Below are positions 10,896 through 23,105 of a stretch of DNA of 64,000 bases, piece after piece. Position numbers and translations under genes: made by a program. How positions within the stretch are numbered: the first letter of the stretch is position 1; every line of letters starts with the position of its first letter. Below the pieces are notes generated by a model. The model saw only the letters and a list, made by a program, of their open reading frames with translations, had not been told where the DNA came from and did not search any database. This stretch comes from Penicillus capitatus (lineage: Eukaryota; Chlorophyta), in the NCBI GenBank assembly GCA_965649825.1, contig OZ287697.1, positions 868,001 to 932,000 on the forward strand. The letters run 5' to 3'.

Positions 10896-13800
10896 ATGTC
10901 GGCGTCGTTTGCGGCTCCTCCGGGGCACATCACCCATCGTCTCCTTCTACTTCTCGCTCCACCTGAAGCGACGGTTACTCTTTTGCCCTCCGATCTCAAA
11001 CGCACGTCTCCGACACTCTCCCTGTCGAACGGCGCTGTTCTGACATCGACGTCTGCGATTCTCAAGTGGATCTGTCTGGCCACGCATCATGCGCTCTATC
11101 CTTCTGAACGCGACCCCTGGAGACAGGGACAGGTCGACCAGTGGCTCGATGTCGCGCAGCAACTCGAAAAGCAGCTGTTCGTGTGGAACGGTGATGCAAC
11201 CAATGGCTCTGACGCCTCTTCTGCCAAATCTGCTATCCTCGCCATACTGCAAGGCCTCGAACATTACCTTCAAAACCGCACGTACCTCGTCGATCCTGCA
11301 TTCTCGCTGGCAGACGTCGCCATATGTGCATTCATAAAGTCCATCATGGAGCATTTGCTGGGTGTGCAAGACAGAGCCCCGTATGTCCATCTTGTGCGAT
11401 GGTTCTCTACGATACATGCACGAATGTCTTCTGTTCTGGGAGATCTGCAGTTGTCGAAAAATGCAGTGGGATGGCAGATGGAAGATCCGGAAAAGAAGGC
11501 GAAGAGAGAGGCTAAAGCACGAGCCAAAGAGGAGAAGAAACTCAAAGCCTTACAGAAGAAAAATGCACAAACGAACAGCTCCGCACCATCCTCTTCGGCA
11601 AAATCCGGTCGCAAGGCCGAAGCAGAGGCAAAGAAAAAGGCAGAAGCTGCTGAGACGGAACGGATTCTCGAGATCTTGCGCCAAACGCCGAAGGGCGAGA
11701 AGAAAGACACGTCGTTGCCCATGTTGAAGGGCTACTGCCCGGCGGTTGTTGAATCTGTATGGTACGACTGGTGGGATGCGTGTGGGTTCTTTAAACCAGA
11801 TGATGGAGATTCCACCAAGCCGTCTTTTGTTCTCGTAATTCCGCCACCGAACGTGACCGGTGCGCTGCACATTGGCCACGCGCTCACCAACTCCGTTGAG
11901 GATACGATCGTTCGGTGGAAGCGCATGTCTGGTTACAATACACTGTGGGTTCCTGGCACCGATCATGCAGGAATTGCCACACAGACAGTCGTCGAAAAGA
12001 TGCTTCTCCGTGAACGGGGCCAGACGCGACATGATATTGGCCGACAGGCGTTTCTGGATGTTGTGCACGAATGGGTCGGAAAGTACAGCAACAAGATCCG
12101 CGATCAGTTGATGCGGATCGGCTCAAGTGTGGACTGGACACGAAAGCGGTTCACTCTGGATGAGATCATGTCCAAAGCGGTGCTCGAGGCGTTTGTCTCT
12201 TTCCATGACAAAGGTCTGATCTACCGAGAGAATCGACTGGTAAACTGGTGCTGTACACTGCGAACAGCCCTATCCGATATCGAAGTGGAATACATCGACA
12301 TTCCAGGCAGGACGATGCTTTCCGTGCCAGGTCACGCAGAGAAAGTGGCATTTGGTGTTCTGACATCCTTTGCTTATCCCTTGGAAAGCGGAGATGGCGA
12401 AATCGTTGTGGCCACGACGCGAATCGAGACGATGCTGGGAGATACGGCCGTGGCTGTGCATCCGGATGACGCCCGATACCAACACCTACATGGAAAGCAC
12501 GTCATTCATCCAGTCAATGGCCGAAAGATCCCCATCATCACCGATGCGACGCTTGTAGACATGGAGTTTGGTACAGGGGCTGTGAAGATCACGCCAGCAC
12601 ACGATCCGAATGACTATGCCACCGGAAAGCGCCACGAACTGGAGTTCATTATCGTCATCGACGATGAAGGAAAGATCAATGCCAATGGTGGTCCCTTTGC
12701 TGGACAGCACAGATTCGAAGCACGTGTAACGGTGGAGAAGTTTCTAGAAGAGAAAGGATTGCTCAGAGGCGCCGAAGACAATCCCATGCGTCTGGGCCTC
12801 TGCTCCAGGAGCAGCGATGTCATTGAACCGTCACTCAAGCCGCAGTGGTGGGTCAACTGCACGCAAATGGCGGCCGATGCCTGCACCGCCGTACGCGATG
12901 GCCGGCTGACCATTCTTCCTCGCGATTTCGAAGCCACATGGTTCCGGTGGCTGGAGAACATCCGAGACTGGTGTATCTCACGGCAGCTGTGGTGGGGACA
13001 TCGCATTCCTGCCTACTATCTGCAGTTTGAGGATGAGACGGAGGAAGGCTCTGGACTTCCTGGGCGGCAATCAGAGAAAGGAGAGCGTTGGTTTGTCGGT
13101 CGAAGTCTACAGGAGGCAGAGACCAAAGCGAAAGAACAGTATCCCGATCGTCCATTTCGCCTGTTACAGGATGAAGATGTGCTGGACACCTGGTTCTCTT
13201 CTGGTCTCTTTCCCTTTTCCGTTATGGGATGGCCAGATGTCACATCAGACTTCAAGAAATACTATCCGACATCTCTGCTGGAGACGGGACATGATATTCT
13301 CTTCTTCTGGGTGGCCAGGATGGTGATGATGGGGATGTCTTTGACAGGCGAAGTGCCATTCAGCCATGTTTACCTGCATTCCATGATCCGAGATGCCCAT
13401 GGACGCAAAATGTCGAAGAGTCTTGGCAATGTCATCGATCCGATTCACGTCATCGAGGGCATTACTCTCGAAGAGCTGCACAAAACGCTTGAAACGGGCA
13501 ACCTCGATGCACGAGAAATCGCCAAAGCAACTGCTGGGCAAAAGGCCGATTTCCCCGACGGTAGGTGACCCCTTGCTTAATGTGGATGACCATACGTGAC
13601 TGAGACCACATGATGGTGTAGGTATTGCTGAATGTGGGGCAGATGCCTTGCGTTTTGCACTGATGTCTTACACGTCTCAATCGGGTGACATTAATCTGGA
13701 TGTGAAACGTGTTGTGGCCTATCGCCATTGGTGCAATAAACTGTGGAACGCCATTCGCTTTGCCATGCTCCATCTATCCGATGCCTTCGTCCCTTCTCTC

Positions 13801-14703
13801 CATCTGGATCCATCCACCATGCCAGCACCTGCCAGATGGATACTGAGCCGACTGAGCAACGCCACCAAGTCTATTGTCGAGTCTATGGAGGCCTATGCGT
13901 TCGGAAACGCCACCAAGCATCTCTACGCTTTCTGGATGGATGATCTCTGCGATGTCTACATTGAAGTAATGAAACCTGTCATGTCACTAGAAGATGCGGC
14001 GCATCATCAGATCAAGCAAAACACACGTGAAGCGCTCTGGCTTTGTTTGGACTATGGTCTACGATTACTGCATCCTTTTATGCCGTTTGTCACAGAGGAG
14101 CTCTGGCAACGACTGCCACGTCGTTCCGATCAGAATGAGATTCCATCGATCATGGTGGCGTCCTATCCCTCCTTTACACCTGAATGGGTTGATGTCGAAC
14201 TGGAAGAAGACGTGCGATATGTGAATCAGTTGGTGTCCAAGACGCGTCAGGTTCGTGCCGACTATGGACTGATCTCGCATCAGAAGCCATCTCTGTATAT
14301 TGTCTGTGCATCGGAACGTATGAGAGGCGTCTTGGAACGCTTCAAACAAGAGATTGCCACGTTGAGCAGCTCATCCGAAGTGCAGGTTATGGACGGGCAG
14401 GCAGATCTACCGTCAGGTTGCAGTGTTCTGGTCGTCGATGCAGATACCCGGCTCCATCTCCATCTAACCGATATACTCGATCCCGTCAAGGAACTTGAAA
14501 AACTCAATGGCAAATTGCAGGAAGCGCAGAAGAGTGAAGAAAAAATGAGCGAGAAAATGTCGAAGGCGGCATACCAGCAGAAAACGCCAGATAACATTAA
14601 GGCCGTGGACAATGAAAACCTGGAGAAAAAGAAGGCCGAGGTCGTCAACCTCAAATCCTCTATCCTCTCTATGGAACAGTTGAAAGCGAGTGGTCTTCGA
14701 TGA
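10896..14703 (+). CDS. VALRS: Valyl-tRNA synthetase with N-terminal GST-like domain
   Basis: Two exons, 10896-13560 and 13622-14703, with a 61-nt intron splitting [17 protein letters not shown]. The product is 1248 residues. It charges tRNA-Val. The N-terminal ~200 residues resemble a GST C-terminal fold ([13 protein letters not shown].., [17 protein letters not shown]), followed by a Lys/Ala-rich linker ([19 protein letters not shown]). The class I core has HIGH as [14 protein letters not shown], the editing domain as [18 protein letters not shown], and KMSKS as [14 protein letters not shown]. An anticodon-binding domain and a C-terminal coiled coil ([20 protein letters not shown]) follow. 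The GST-like module is known from cytosolic animal ValRS. In-frame ATG 10848 adds an Arg-rich, acid-free stretch ([14 protein letters not shown]) that looks like a mitochondrial presequence. Confidence 0.93.
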
Positions 14704-15047
14704 CGCCTGTGAAGAGCGAGCGCAATGAGCTGTGTAAACGCCAGTCACATCACGCTTCCGCCACCGCGTCCGCTTCTGCGCTCGTCGTCTGTATGCATCC
14801 TCAGCTTCTTGCCGTCACATCATCTCACGTCATTGCACATGGCTGCGGTTGTGTTGCCTTGATGTGACCCGGTTCGATCGCCGATCGCGACAACTATTAA
14901 ACGACTTGCTCACATAGTAAAGCGCTTTTGTTTTTTTCGCTCGAGTTGTGTTGATAGCAAGCAGTGTGGTGACGTTTGTTCTAAAAATCGGCCTCTCTTA
15001 GTTCATTCCTCACACTTCCTTTTTTCTTGTCGCATACACACACCCCT
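14704..15047. other. Intergenic region with three TGATGTGAC words
   Basis: 344 bp between ValRS and the CslA-like gene. The nonamer TGATGTGAC occurs at 14860-14868 (+) and its reverse complement at 14744-14752 and 14814-14822. A pyrimidine-rich stretch (14986-15030) precedes the start codon. No ORF was found. Confidence 0.6.
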
Positions 15048-17056
15048 ATGCTCTACGCCTCTTCTTACGTCACAACACTTTACGATGCATACGTGGCCGT
15101 CCTCGAATGCACGATATCAATTGTGGTGGCGCTTTCGGTTCTGATTTCTATTGACCGTCTTTTTCAGATTGTCAAATACGTTCTTCTCAAACTAAATGCG
15201 CGTCTCTTGAACAAACACCAGGAGTCGTGCTTTCGTTGTTTACCTTTTCCCGATCCTCTGCAGTTTCCAGAACAATATCCCAAAGTCGCAGTGCAGTTGC
15301 CTATGTTCAATGAACGCGCCGTATGTCAGTCAATCATCGACCACTGTTGTTCTCTTGTTTGGCCGGCCGGCCGCCTCACTGTCCAGGTCCGGATGACGAA
15401 ACGGCAGATATCATGATGTGACGTCATCGGAAGTAGGTTCTGGACGATTCGACGGATAGAGCGGCGCGCGAGTTGGTGGATGAAAGAGTGGCGTTATGGC
15501 GCGAACGCGGTGTCCATGTGTCCTGTGTGCGACGCACGAATCGCCAGGGATACAAAGCTGGAGCTCTGAAAGAAGTGTGATCTCACACACGACAGAATTT
15601 TGAATGCAGCGCAATCGTGTGTGCGCACTTAGGGTCTTGAGCTTTTGGCCGGTTATGAATTCATTGCCATCTTCGACGCAGATTTCAAGCCAGCACCGGA
15701 TTTCCTGGTAAAATCTCACTCTTTTGGGGTTAAGTAAGAAATGTGATGTAGCTGCGCATGGTGCCGTACATACACTGCAACGATGACGTCGGATACGTGC
15801 AAGCGAGATGGGTTTTTGACAATCCCAACGAGTCTTACCTCACCAAAGTACTCATCTTTTGCCATAATAATGAGAAAAAGAGTGACATATGCGTTTGTAC
15901 AGGCTCAAGAGATCTCACTGAATTATCATATGAAGTGTGAACAGTGGATACATTTCGTCTCGGGATCTTTCTTCAACTTCAACGGCACAGCCGGGATCTG
16001 GAGAAAACAGACGATCGAAGATGTGGGTGGATGGAATGCGCGCACGACAGTAGAGGATATGGATCTATCTCTCAGAACCTACGTGGCTGGCTGGAGAGCC
16101 GTCTTTGCTAAAGATATCTGTGTGCTCAATGAATTACCATCGTCGTTCTTTGCCTACCGAAAGCAACAGCATCGATGGACGTGTGGTCCAGTGCAGCTAT
16201 GGAAACGTACCAGTCACGCCATTTGGACATCCAATCTCCCATGGCTTCGAAAACTTGAGATCAACTTCCTTTTCTTTATGTTGAGAAAAACCTCCAATCA
16301 TTTCGTCGCTTTTGGCCTCTGTTTTCTCGTGCCACTCACCGTCTTTAGTCCCGAGGTCTGCAAAGTTCATGTCGCATGTCAAAAGTGTGAGATGTGTGTA
16401 CAGGTGTCTATTCCATTGTGGGCATTGGTGCATCTTCCCGTGGCTGTCACGCTGACGGCATCTCCTTTCACTCGCAGAGGATGGATCCATAGCGTTGTCC
16501 ATGTATTGTTTGAGAATGCAATGGGTGTCGTGAAACTCTGGGCCGTTCTGAATGGACTGTTTGATCTCAGAAGGGCACACGAATGGATCGTGACGGCTAA
16601 GACTGGAACATCCGACAAACGACCTGCGTTTTCGTTGGCAGCATTTCGATCCTGTAGAGCTTATGTTGCTGAATTTCTCATTGGAGTCTTTTTCACCACT
16701 GCGACATTTTACTCCATCTTCTGTGTCCACAGATGGACCTTTGCTATCTTCCTCGGCCTTCAGGGTATGTGTCGCGTATGAGTGTAAGAGAGTGTGATGA
16801 TGATGTTGTGTATGCAGGATGTGTGTTCTTTGCTTTTGGATTGAATTTGGTTGACACTGGAGGACTACTGGGACGGCCTTTGCGCCAGCACTCGTTGGCG
16901 GCCTGTCTGCCCGAAGACATCAGCATATCGGGAAAAGAATCGAAACGCGTTTTGCCTTTACATAAAGCTCCACACAAAACAGACAGTGCAGTTTGGTCCA
17001 CGCCGTCTAGTGGATTGCAGAAAGCAAAGTCCTTTCCCCTTTCACATATGGCTTGA
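15048..17056 (+). CDS. CSLA: CslA/CslC-like family 2 glycosyltransferase (glucomannan mannosyltransferase-like)
   Basis: Seven exons: 15048-15386, 15437-15574, 15633-15707, 15752-15847, 15903-16355, 16404-16764 and 16818-17056, giving 566 residues. It is a Golgi membrane enzyme of the GT2 family that extends beta-1,4-mannan or related glycans from nucleotide sugars. The N-terminal TM segment is followed by YPKVAVQLPMFNE, then the catalytic residues in VLDDSTD, AIFDADFKP, TVEDMDLSLR and QQHRWTCG. Several C-terminal TM segments follow. Intron 16356-16403 is 48 nt and in frame; removing it restores SPEVSIPLWALVHLP, which aligns with the CslA region VPEVTVPKWGAVYIP. The first ATG is 15048. Family assignment is firm; the CslA versus CslC substrate is inferred. 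Confidence 0.9.
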
Positions 17057-18328
17057 CGAATCCGTCTTTTCTGTGTCGTCTGAATAAATAAATGATTCCT
17101 GAACTGTGATCGAACGGAGGATGTGTTTGTTCAAAGCGCAGAGATCTGTGCAGCACTTTGACAGAATGCCACGCGCAATTTTTTCTCGAGACATGTTTTT
17201 TCGTTGCTTTCATGCGGCGGGATGATGAACTGGGGTGGGCCAATTTCGGTTCTCTGTTGATTCTTTGTGATATGACGTTTAGTCGGTTGTGTTCACGATG
17301 CCTGAGAATGTGTCCAATTCCCGACAAGCGACAGAAGGATCGCATCCACTCGACGCCCTCTTTCACTGCATCAGCATTCGGGCTACACGTGCAACCAAGT
17401 ATGGTAAACATGCTGTTCTATAGATGACATTAGCAGTTCTCGAAATAGCTTGCCTTGGAGAAAGCGTGTTAAAATTGAAGCAGCAGTTTCTATTGTTCCG
17501 TGTATCAAATGCACTGTTTTCTGTTTCATGCACTATACACAGTGCGGAAGCTTGCCGTCTCGATGCATCGACATATGGAGGCAAGAAAGTGTCCATCGGT
17601 TTCCTTTCTATAACCGTACAGTCGGGTCGTATGCAGTGTGCCTGATGTTTTTGGTGCGACGCCTGTCAGATGACATCCAGATCTCCAGCTGCTCTCATCG
17701 TACAATGGAAAAAGTGATACTTCAGAAGCTTGCAGAGCCTACCGATATCGCTGCTATTGTTTTTCTCGCTCAAAAGTTCAGCTTAAAGACGGCGGTTGTG
17801 TCGCCACTCGTCAGAGGTATGTGTACTTGATTGACTCCCGCTCTGTTGGGCATCTAAGTCTGCACATCTTCTTTTAAACAGGTGGCACGTCGGATGAAAG
17901 AAGATCTGTTTTTGCTTCTCTACTCTTTCATGACTTTAGAATCGGGTGTTGTGAAAATGGACTGAGTTGTCACTTGTCATCGAATTTTACGAAAAGCGAA
18001 GACTGTCCTTTATGTTTGTTGAATCTTGGTCAACTAACAGACTCGACGGCGTCCTTTTGAGTGCCCTGTCCAGAGTTGGACGCATGGTCAGAGAGAGATC
18101 TTCAAGTTGTCCTTTATTTAAATAGAAGCCGGGTTCTTTGGAGATTCGGCAGCAAAGGTGCTAATGAATGTGCAGTAAGTGGGAGTTTGGAGTGCACTGG
18201 GAAAGAAGAATGCATTTCAAACAAAAGTTAAAGTGTCCGCGTCTGTGAGCGGACAAGAACGAAAACTGGAGGACCACGAAGGATAGCGACGTTACGTGAC
18301 TGTCTATGATTGACACGTCAGGCGTGAA
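17057..18328. other. No identifiable gene
   Basis: About 1.3 kb at the left border of the accessory island. Short ORFs exist, for example 17450-17830 (+), but none shows domain-like composition or credible exon joins. Confidence 0.5.
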
Positions 18329-19305
18329 ATGACGTTTGACTCATTCTTGGTTAACGTCAGGCTGTCGTGGAGAGAATCGCGCATTCTGATTGGCGACTGC
18401 GGGTCGTGGTTGTTCCAGCTGTCAACTCCTCGACTACAAAACGCTCAACGCCATTCCCGTTTTCGCATTTTCTGCTTTTCCGAATATGTGCAGGTTTTCG
18501 GAGTGCGCAGTCAGACACTCCCGGCGACAAACTTCATCAGGTGCGGTCTGTCTATTGCGTCGACGCTGTACCAACGTGGCGTCTTTGTCGACGAATGTTT
18601 CTTCCGTAGGTTTCCTCCTCGGGTATGTGACGGATACGGACGAGTTTCCGCGAAGTCTCCGACGAGTTGAAGGTTCATCCGTCCTTGCTCCTTGCGCACT
18701 GATCAACTGCGTCGCCGACTGCAAAAAAGGGTCAGTCCTGACGTGCGCCGAGCAGTCGACAATGGCAGAGAGGCAAAAGTTAAAGGAAAGACTCGCCAAA
18801 TCCGAAGGCTACACGACTTCCAAAGGTAACCGCCAATCTATAGGAAAGACAGCGCTTGGACTTTCTGGAAACCTTAGGGGATCATAAGACAGCGGGTACG
18901 GAAAAGCGACAGAAGACGTCAAGGGCTCGGAGTCACCACCGAAAAGTAGAACCCACTTCTGGAAGGCTCTAATGGCTTACTTGCGTGTGATTGACAGAAT
19001 AGTCAAACGCTTTGTAGGAAGACAAAGAATTGAAGGAGCCAACTAGGCCTCCAACGTTACCACTGTCAAGACAGGTAAGGGTCTTTTCAACAAGCTTGGT
19101 TTATGAAACTCGCATGTGCTTGCCTGCATTTTCAGACAACGTGGTGGTGACTACCGCCCTTAAATTTTTGACCTTGTTCCTCACTCAAGTACCTCGAGAC
19201 CGGCTTTGGTTTCGGGGGAACCCTAATTTTTGTCTGGTTGTCTATAAGCCAGATGGACCACATGACCGAACAGATCTTGTTCTATATCCGTGAGCGCAGG
19301 CGTCG
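18329..19305 (+). repeat. Dispersed element copy A (divergent)
   Basis: Shares sequence blocks in the same order with two other copies: TGACGTTTGACTC at the start, CTCGACTACAAAACGC, CCGAATATGTG.AGGTTTT, a GTAACC donor-like site near 18826, and CCTAATTTTTGTC near the end (about 19220). It is shorter and much more diverged than copies B and C. The segment 18760-18830 keeps the same reading frame as the other copies (ERLAKSEGYTTSK against NERPAEAEGHLCR). Confidence 0.7.
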
Positions 19306-19892
19306 TTCATCTGATTCCCGAGAATCTCTAAACCAGTAACGAGGGTGGTTAACCTGCTGCAAACTAACCGAGAAACGCACAAGTTCAGACGCGGTTTTGA
19401 GGTCTGTGAGCATTCTTCGACGCGGACACAAGGTTAAAGGCGTGACGTTCTGGGTATTTGAAGAGAGTGGTCATGTACTCGAATGAACTGCCACAATTTC
19501 TTGCACCAAAAAAATCCCGTATTTGTCTTGTTGTCGAATTTAGCTCGTTTCGAGTCAACGCCTTTATTACATAGACTCTATCAACCACGAGCAGTATTGG
19601 TGACCTTCGTAAGGTAGGAAAAATCTGATGACAAAGTCAGAGACATTAGAATGATCCGCCAGATGGAGCAGAACGCTGCAAAATCTTCCACCAAATACTT
19701 GCAAAATTTTCCATTAGTACGTAGGTTTACAAGGATTCGTACCTCTGGCACGCATTAACACAAACCAATTGTTCAAAACTGCAAGTGATGTGTTCATTGA
19801 GACATCTTGTGCATAGTTCGAAGTGTTTAAAGTATAATACATAGTGTCGGAGGGACGAGCTATGACAAGGCTGATATAAATGTCCTCTCTGG
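19306..19892. other. No identifiable gene
   Basis: Roughly 590 bp between element copies A and B, AT-richer than the surroundings. No supported ORF, RNA gene or repeat was seen. Confidence 0.5.
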
Positions 19893-21356
19893 CGAAATAT
19901 ATCCCAGATGGGCGTCACATGATAGGACAGGATCTGTTCGGTCATGTGGCGCCCATCTGGCTTACAGATCGCCAGACAAAAATTAGGGTGCCCCGAAACC
20001 GAAACCGGTTGCCGAGGGACCTGAGTGAGGATTAGGGACGTCAAAAATGAGGGGCGGTGGCCGCCACCGCTAGAAGCCTGTCGAACAGGCAGCCCATCGG
20101 CCGCGATCCTGCGGATCTGCGAGGTCCGAGGTGCGAGACAGAGGAAGGAATGATGGGAGCACACTACTGGGCCCGCCGGAGGAATTCCGTCCGTAGACGC
20201 AACACCTGAAAGTAACACATGGGCGAGGCGGAGGGCTTACTGTTCGGCGTCCTCGCGGACGCTCTTAGTAGCCCCTGTCCGTCACTTCGAAAGCGTACGA
20301 CGGACCACGGCTTCGTGTCTCCCTGGGAGGCGATTCCCCGTCTTCGTCTCCCGCACCCCGAGTCAACAGTGTCGCGTCAGTGGACTGCGCACGCGCACGC
20401 GCACACTCCCAGAACCTGCCTTCCCCATCGCATTCGGCGTCTTCTCGGGGGGAACCTGCACACGATCTACATGTCATTTATGCGGCGAAGCCCAGTCCTA
20501 CCTGTCCAGATCCTTCTTCAATCTTAGCCATCGTGCCTTTCCGTTCAGATCATCGACCACCCTGTGATGCAAGGTGCACGTTAACATCATCGTAACTTTA
20601 AAGAAGACCTTACCGTCTGGAGTGGTGCACTGAGCTCGACTCGATCATTTCCATTCTTTATTATCCTCTGAAACGTCCAATAATTCTGTCGAGCACAAAC
20701 ACGTCATTAGCAGAGCGTTAACGAAACGAGTATTACGTTGATATTGCCATATCCGAGGTCTTGGCTTCTTCTCTCACTTGTCCGTCCCCGCTGTCGCATC
20801 GTCCCCTAAGGCTTCCAAAAGAGTTTAGGCGCTGTCTTACTGCAGACGGGAGGTTACCTTCGGCAAAGATGTCCTTCGGCTTCGGCAGGTCTTTCGTTTT
20901 GCTCTCTCAGCTGCTCTCTCGTTGACAGTCTTTGGACCGCGTCTAGATTGACCCGCTGTTTGCATTCGTCGTCGGAGTCTGTAAACATACGAGGACAAAC
21001 CTTCAATCCGTCGGAGACTGCGGAGAACCGGAGTCCGTCGAACACCCACGAAAGGAAACACTGCGTTGACAGGGACGCCAGGTTAGCACATCGACGACGG
21101 GAAAAGCGAACCGTACCCGAAGAATGTTGTCGTCAGTAGTGTCCGACTGCGCACTCCGAAAGCCTACACACAAACGGAAAACAGAAAAGGCGGAAATGGG
21201 TATGGCGTTGAGCGTTTTGTAGTCGAGGTAACGTCTGGAACAGATTCGATCCCGCTCTCGGCCAGTCAGAATGCTCCATTTCCCCCGCGACAGTCCGACG
21301 TCAGCAGAAACGAGTCAAACGTCACTTCACTCCGCGAGCACAACCTACAACATCGC
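19893..21356 (-). repeat. Dispersed element copy B (left arm of large inverted repeat)
   Basis: 1464 bp, near-identical in reverse complement to 30833-32305. On the element strand, homology begins GCGATGTTGTAGGTTGTGC and ends GGGATATATTTCG; flanks diverge at both points. Differences are scattered substitutions and small indels, including a 6-bp CG-rich indel near 20393. No terminal inverted repeat or target duplication is obvious. It contains a small spliced ORF, described separately. I do not recognise a transposase or reverse transcriptase. Confidence 0.85.
20377..20654 (-). CDS. Putative 59-residue basic protein inside element copy B
   Basis: ATG 20654 opens a three-exon reading: 20614-20654, 20502-20561 and 20377-20455. 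Introns are 52 and 46 nt with GT-AG ends, typical for this genome. The first intron contains GATGATGTTAAC near its 3' part, like the branch-point words of the housekeeping introns. The peptide starts MEMIESSSVHHSRR and has a basic helix (KARWLRLKKDLDR). No family is recognised. The equivalent frame in copy C carries an in-frame TGA at the end of exon 1. It could be a real element gene or part of a longer transcript. Confidence 0.35.
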
Positions 21357-21704
21357 GAGTCAAACGTCACTTCACTTGGCAGACACCATCCAGAACATCG
21401 CGACACAGGTAGTTCTCTATGTCGAGAAGAAGGCCTGTGTCCGTGTGGCCTCCAGTTGGCAATCATTGACAAGCGAATGCATCTCTTCATCTCAATGATA
21501 AATCTTTTGTTTTCCTCAATTTTCCTGTCTTTCTTCTGTCCTGTGCAGCTTTCCACGGCCGCAGCTCGAAGGGGGAGGAAGGCTCCACATACTTGTGCTC
21601 AAACTCACATGTTCAAGTTGCACCTCCTTTCGTTTGCAGTTAGTTTGAATACCGCAGGGTCGATTATATCGATGTCCGCTTTTGAGAGACGATGACGCGC
21701 GCCG
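21357..21704. other. Flank of copy B with partial re-duplication
   Basis: About 350 bp. A short stretch just outside copy B (about 21357-21378) repeats the CGAGTCAAACGTCACTTCACT word found within the element. No credible gene. Confidence 0.5.
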
Positions 21705-21876
21705 TTGCCGACAGTTCTGTGTGCCAATTCCATCGGCTCAAGAGCTGAATCGGATTTGCAAATGCTAAGTGCCTTGATAACCGTCGATTGTTTCAGCGCG
21801 CTTAAAGAGACAACCTTATGCTGGCAAAACTTAGAGAATGCCGTTACATGCCATTGTACTCGGTTCGCTTATATAG

Positions 21877-22120
21877 GCCGTACCCCTGGTGGTAGGTCTG
21901 AAAAAGGAAAATGCTCGGATTTGTGGACAGGCCGTACCCCTGGTGGTAGGTCTGAAAAAGGAAAATGCTCGGATTTGTGGACAGGCCGAGCTCATGGTGG
22001 TAGGTCTGAAAAAGGAAAATGCTCGGATTTGTGGACAGGCCGAGCTCATGGTGGTAGGTCTGAAAAAGGAAAATGCTCGGATTTGTGGACAGGCCGAGCT
22101 CATGGTGACAGACAGGTCCG
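21877..22120. repeat. 54-bp tandem repeat, about 4.5 units
   Basis: The unit runs GGCCG..CC/GCTC.TGGTGGTAGGTCTG, then AAAAAGGAAAATGCTCGGAT and TTGTGGACA. Units start near 21877, 21932, 21986, 22040 and 22094; the last is degraded. The first two units have TACCCC where later units have AGCTCA. The unit is a multiple of three, so a plus-strand frame (21705-22217) reads an 18-residue repeat GR.GGRSEKGKCSDLWT and stays open throughout. The other strand is open as well, so coding is unproven. Confidence 0.85.
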
Positions 22121-22217
22121 AGCAAGGAAAAAGCCCGGAATCTTGGAAAGCACATACAAAGGTATCAGATTGCCCTTGACCACAAACAACACTTCTTATT
22201 TCCAATGCGTGCCCTAA

Positions 22218-23105
22218 TGTAGACCGTGCAACCATCTGATGTTGGAAAATATCGTCTCGTCCGTTGCCCCCTACAGACCAAACTACCGAAACCTTGTCTA
22301 GAATGGGCGCCCTCCGGTCATTCGACATCCCAAAACAATCGATTCACATTCTCGTCCCTTGGCGATCTAACCGTTCAGCCATCCAGAACACACCCCTCGT
22401 TCTCGCAGCCAACATCCGCTGCCGGAGCACTTGATCAACCAACCGCCTTCGGAAATCCCGGCCGAATGACTCACTAGACCACCATCCCACCTCCACGTGG
22501 AAACCGACATTTCCCCGGGCCAGGCGCGAAGGCAAAGCTTCGCGCAAATCGCACTCCGGAAAACCAGCTCGCCATAGGCTCTAAAGACCAATGCGGACGA
22601 CACCCCGAACGGTATCAGAAATAGAAAAAAACGCAGAGAGAAAAAACCACATGCCTAGAACACACACCAGAAACAAAAAACGAGCGGTTGCGCGAGGAAG
22701 AAAAAACCACGATTCCTAGATAGACACACAAACGTACGAAAAACTTGCGCGTTGAGCCAAGGCAGTCGCGGAGTTCTGGGAGGCATTCCGCGGCCACGGT
22801 ACGGAATGCGGTCCCACTGCACTCCGGCCTTCCCTTTCCCTGTCGTTCGCCGCAACCCGTGTTCTCGCTCACCCTTGATCGTTGTGCCCGGCCGACCTCG
22901 AAAACAAGCACCAAGACACCTTCAACGTGCACCTCGCCGTCTAACGCATTAGATCGCCAATCGTCTCCGCATGCCTTGCGGACCTTTACTTAGCTTCTCG
23001 TCTCACCCGCCCGTGTCGACAAAGGTTTCGCCTCCTACGAATAGAGACTCCCGATACGTGCTCCCGCCAAATCTCCTCCGCATTCCAAGCCACCGCGACA
23101 GTTGC
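22218..23105. other. No identifiable gene
   Basis: About 890 bp, C-rich on the plus strand at 22300-22500 and 22780-23050. Short ORFs on both strands lack recognisable features. It may contain the 3' UTR of the minus-strand repeat-protein gene that ends at 23106. Confidence 0.5.
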
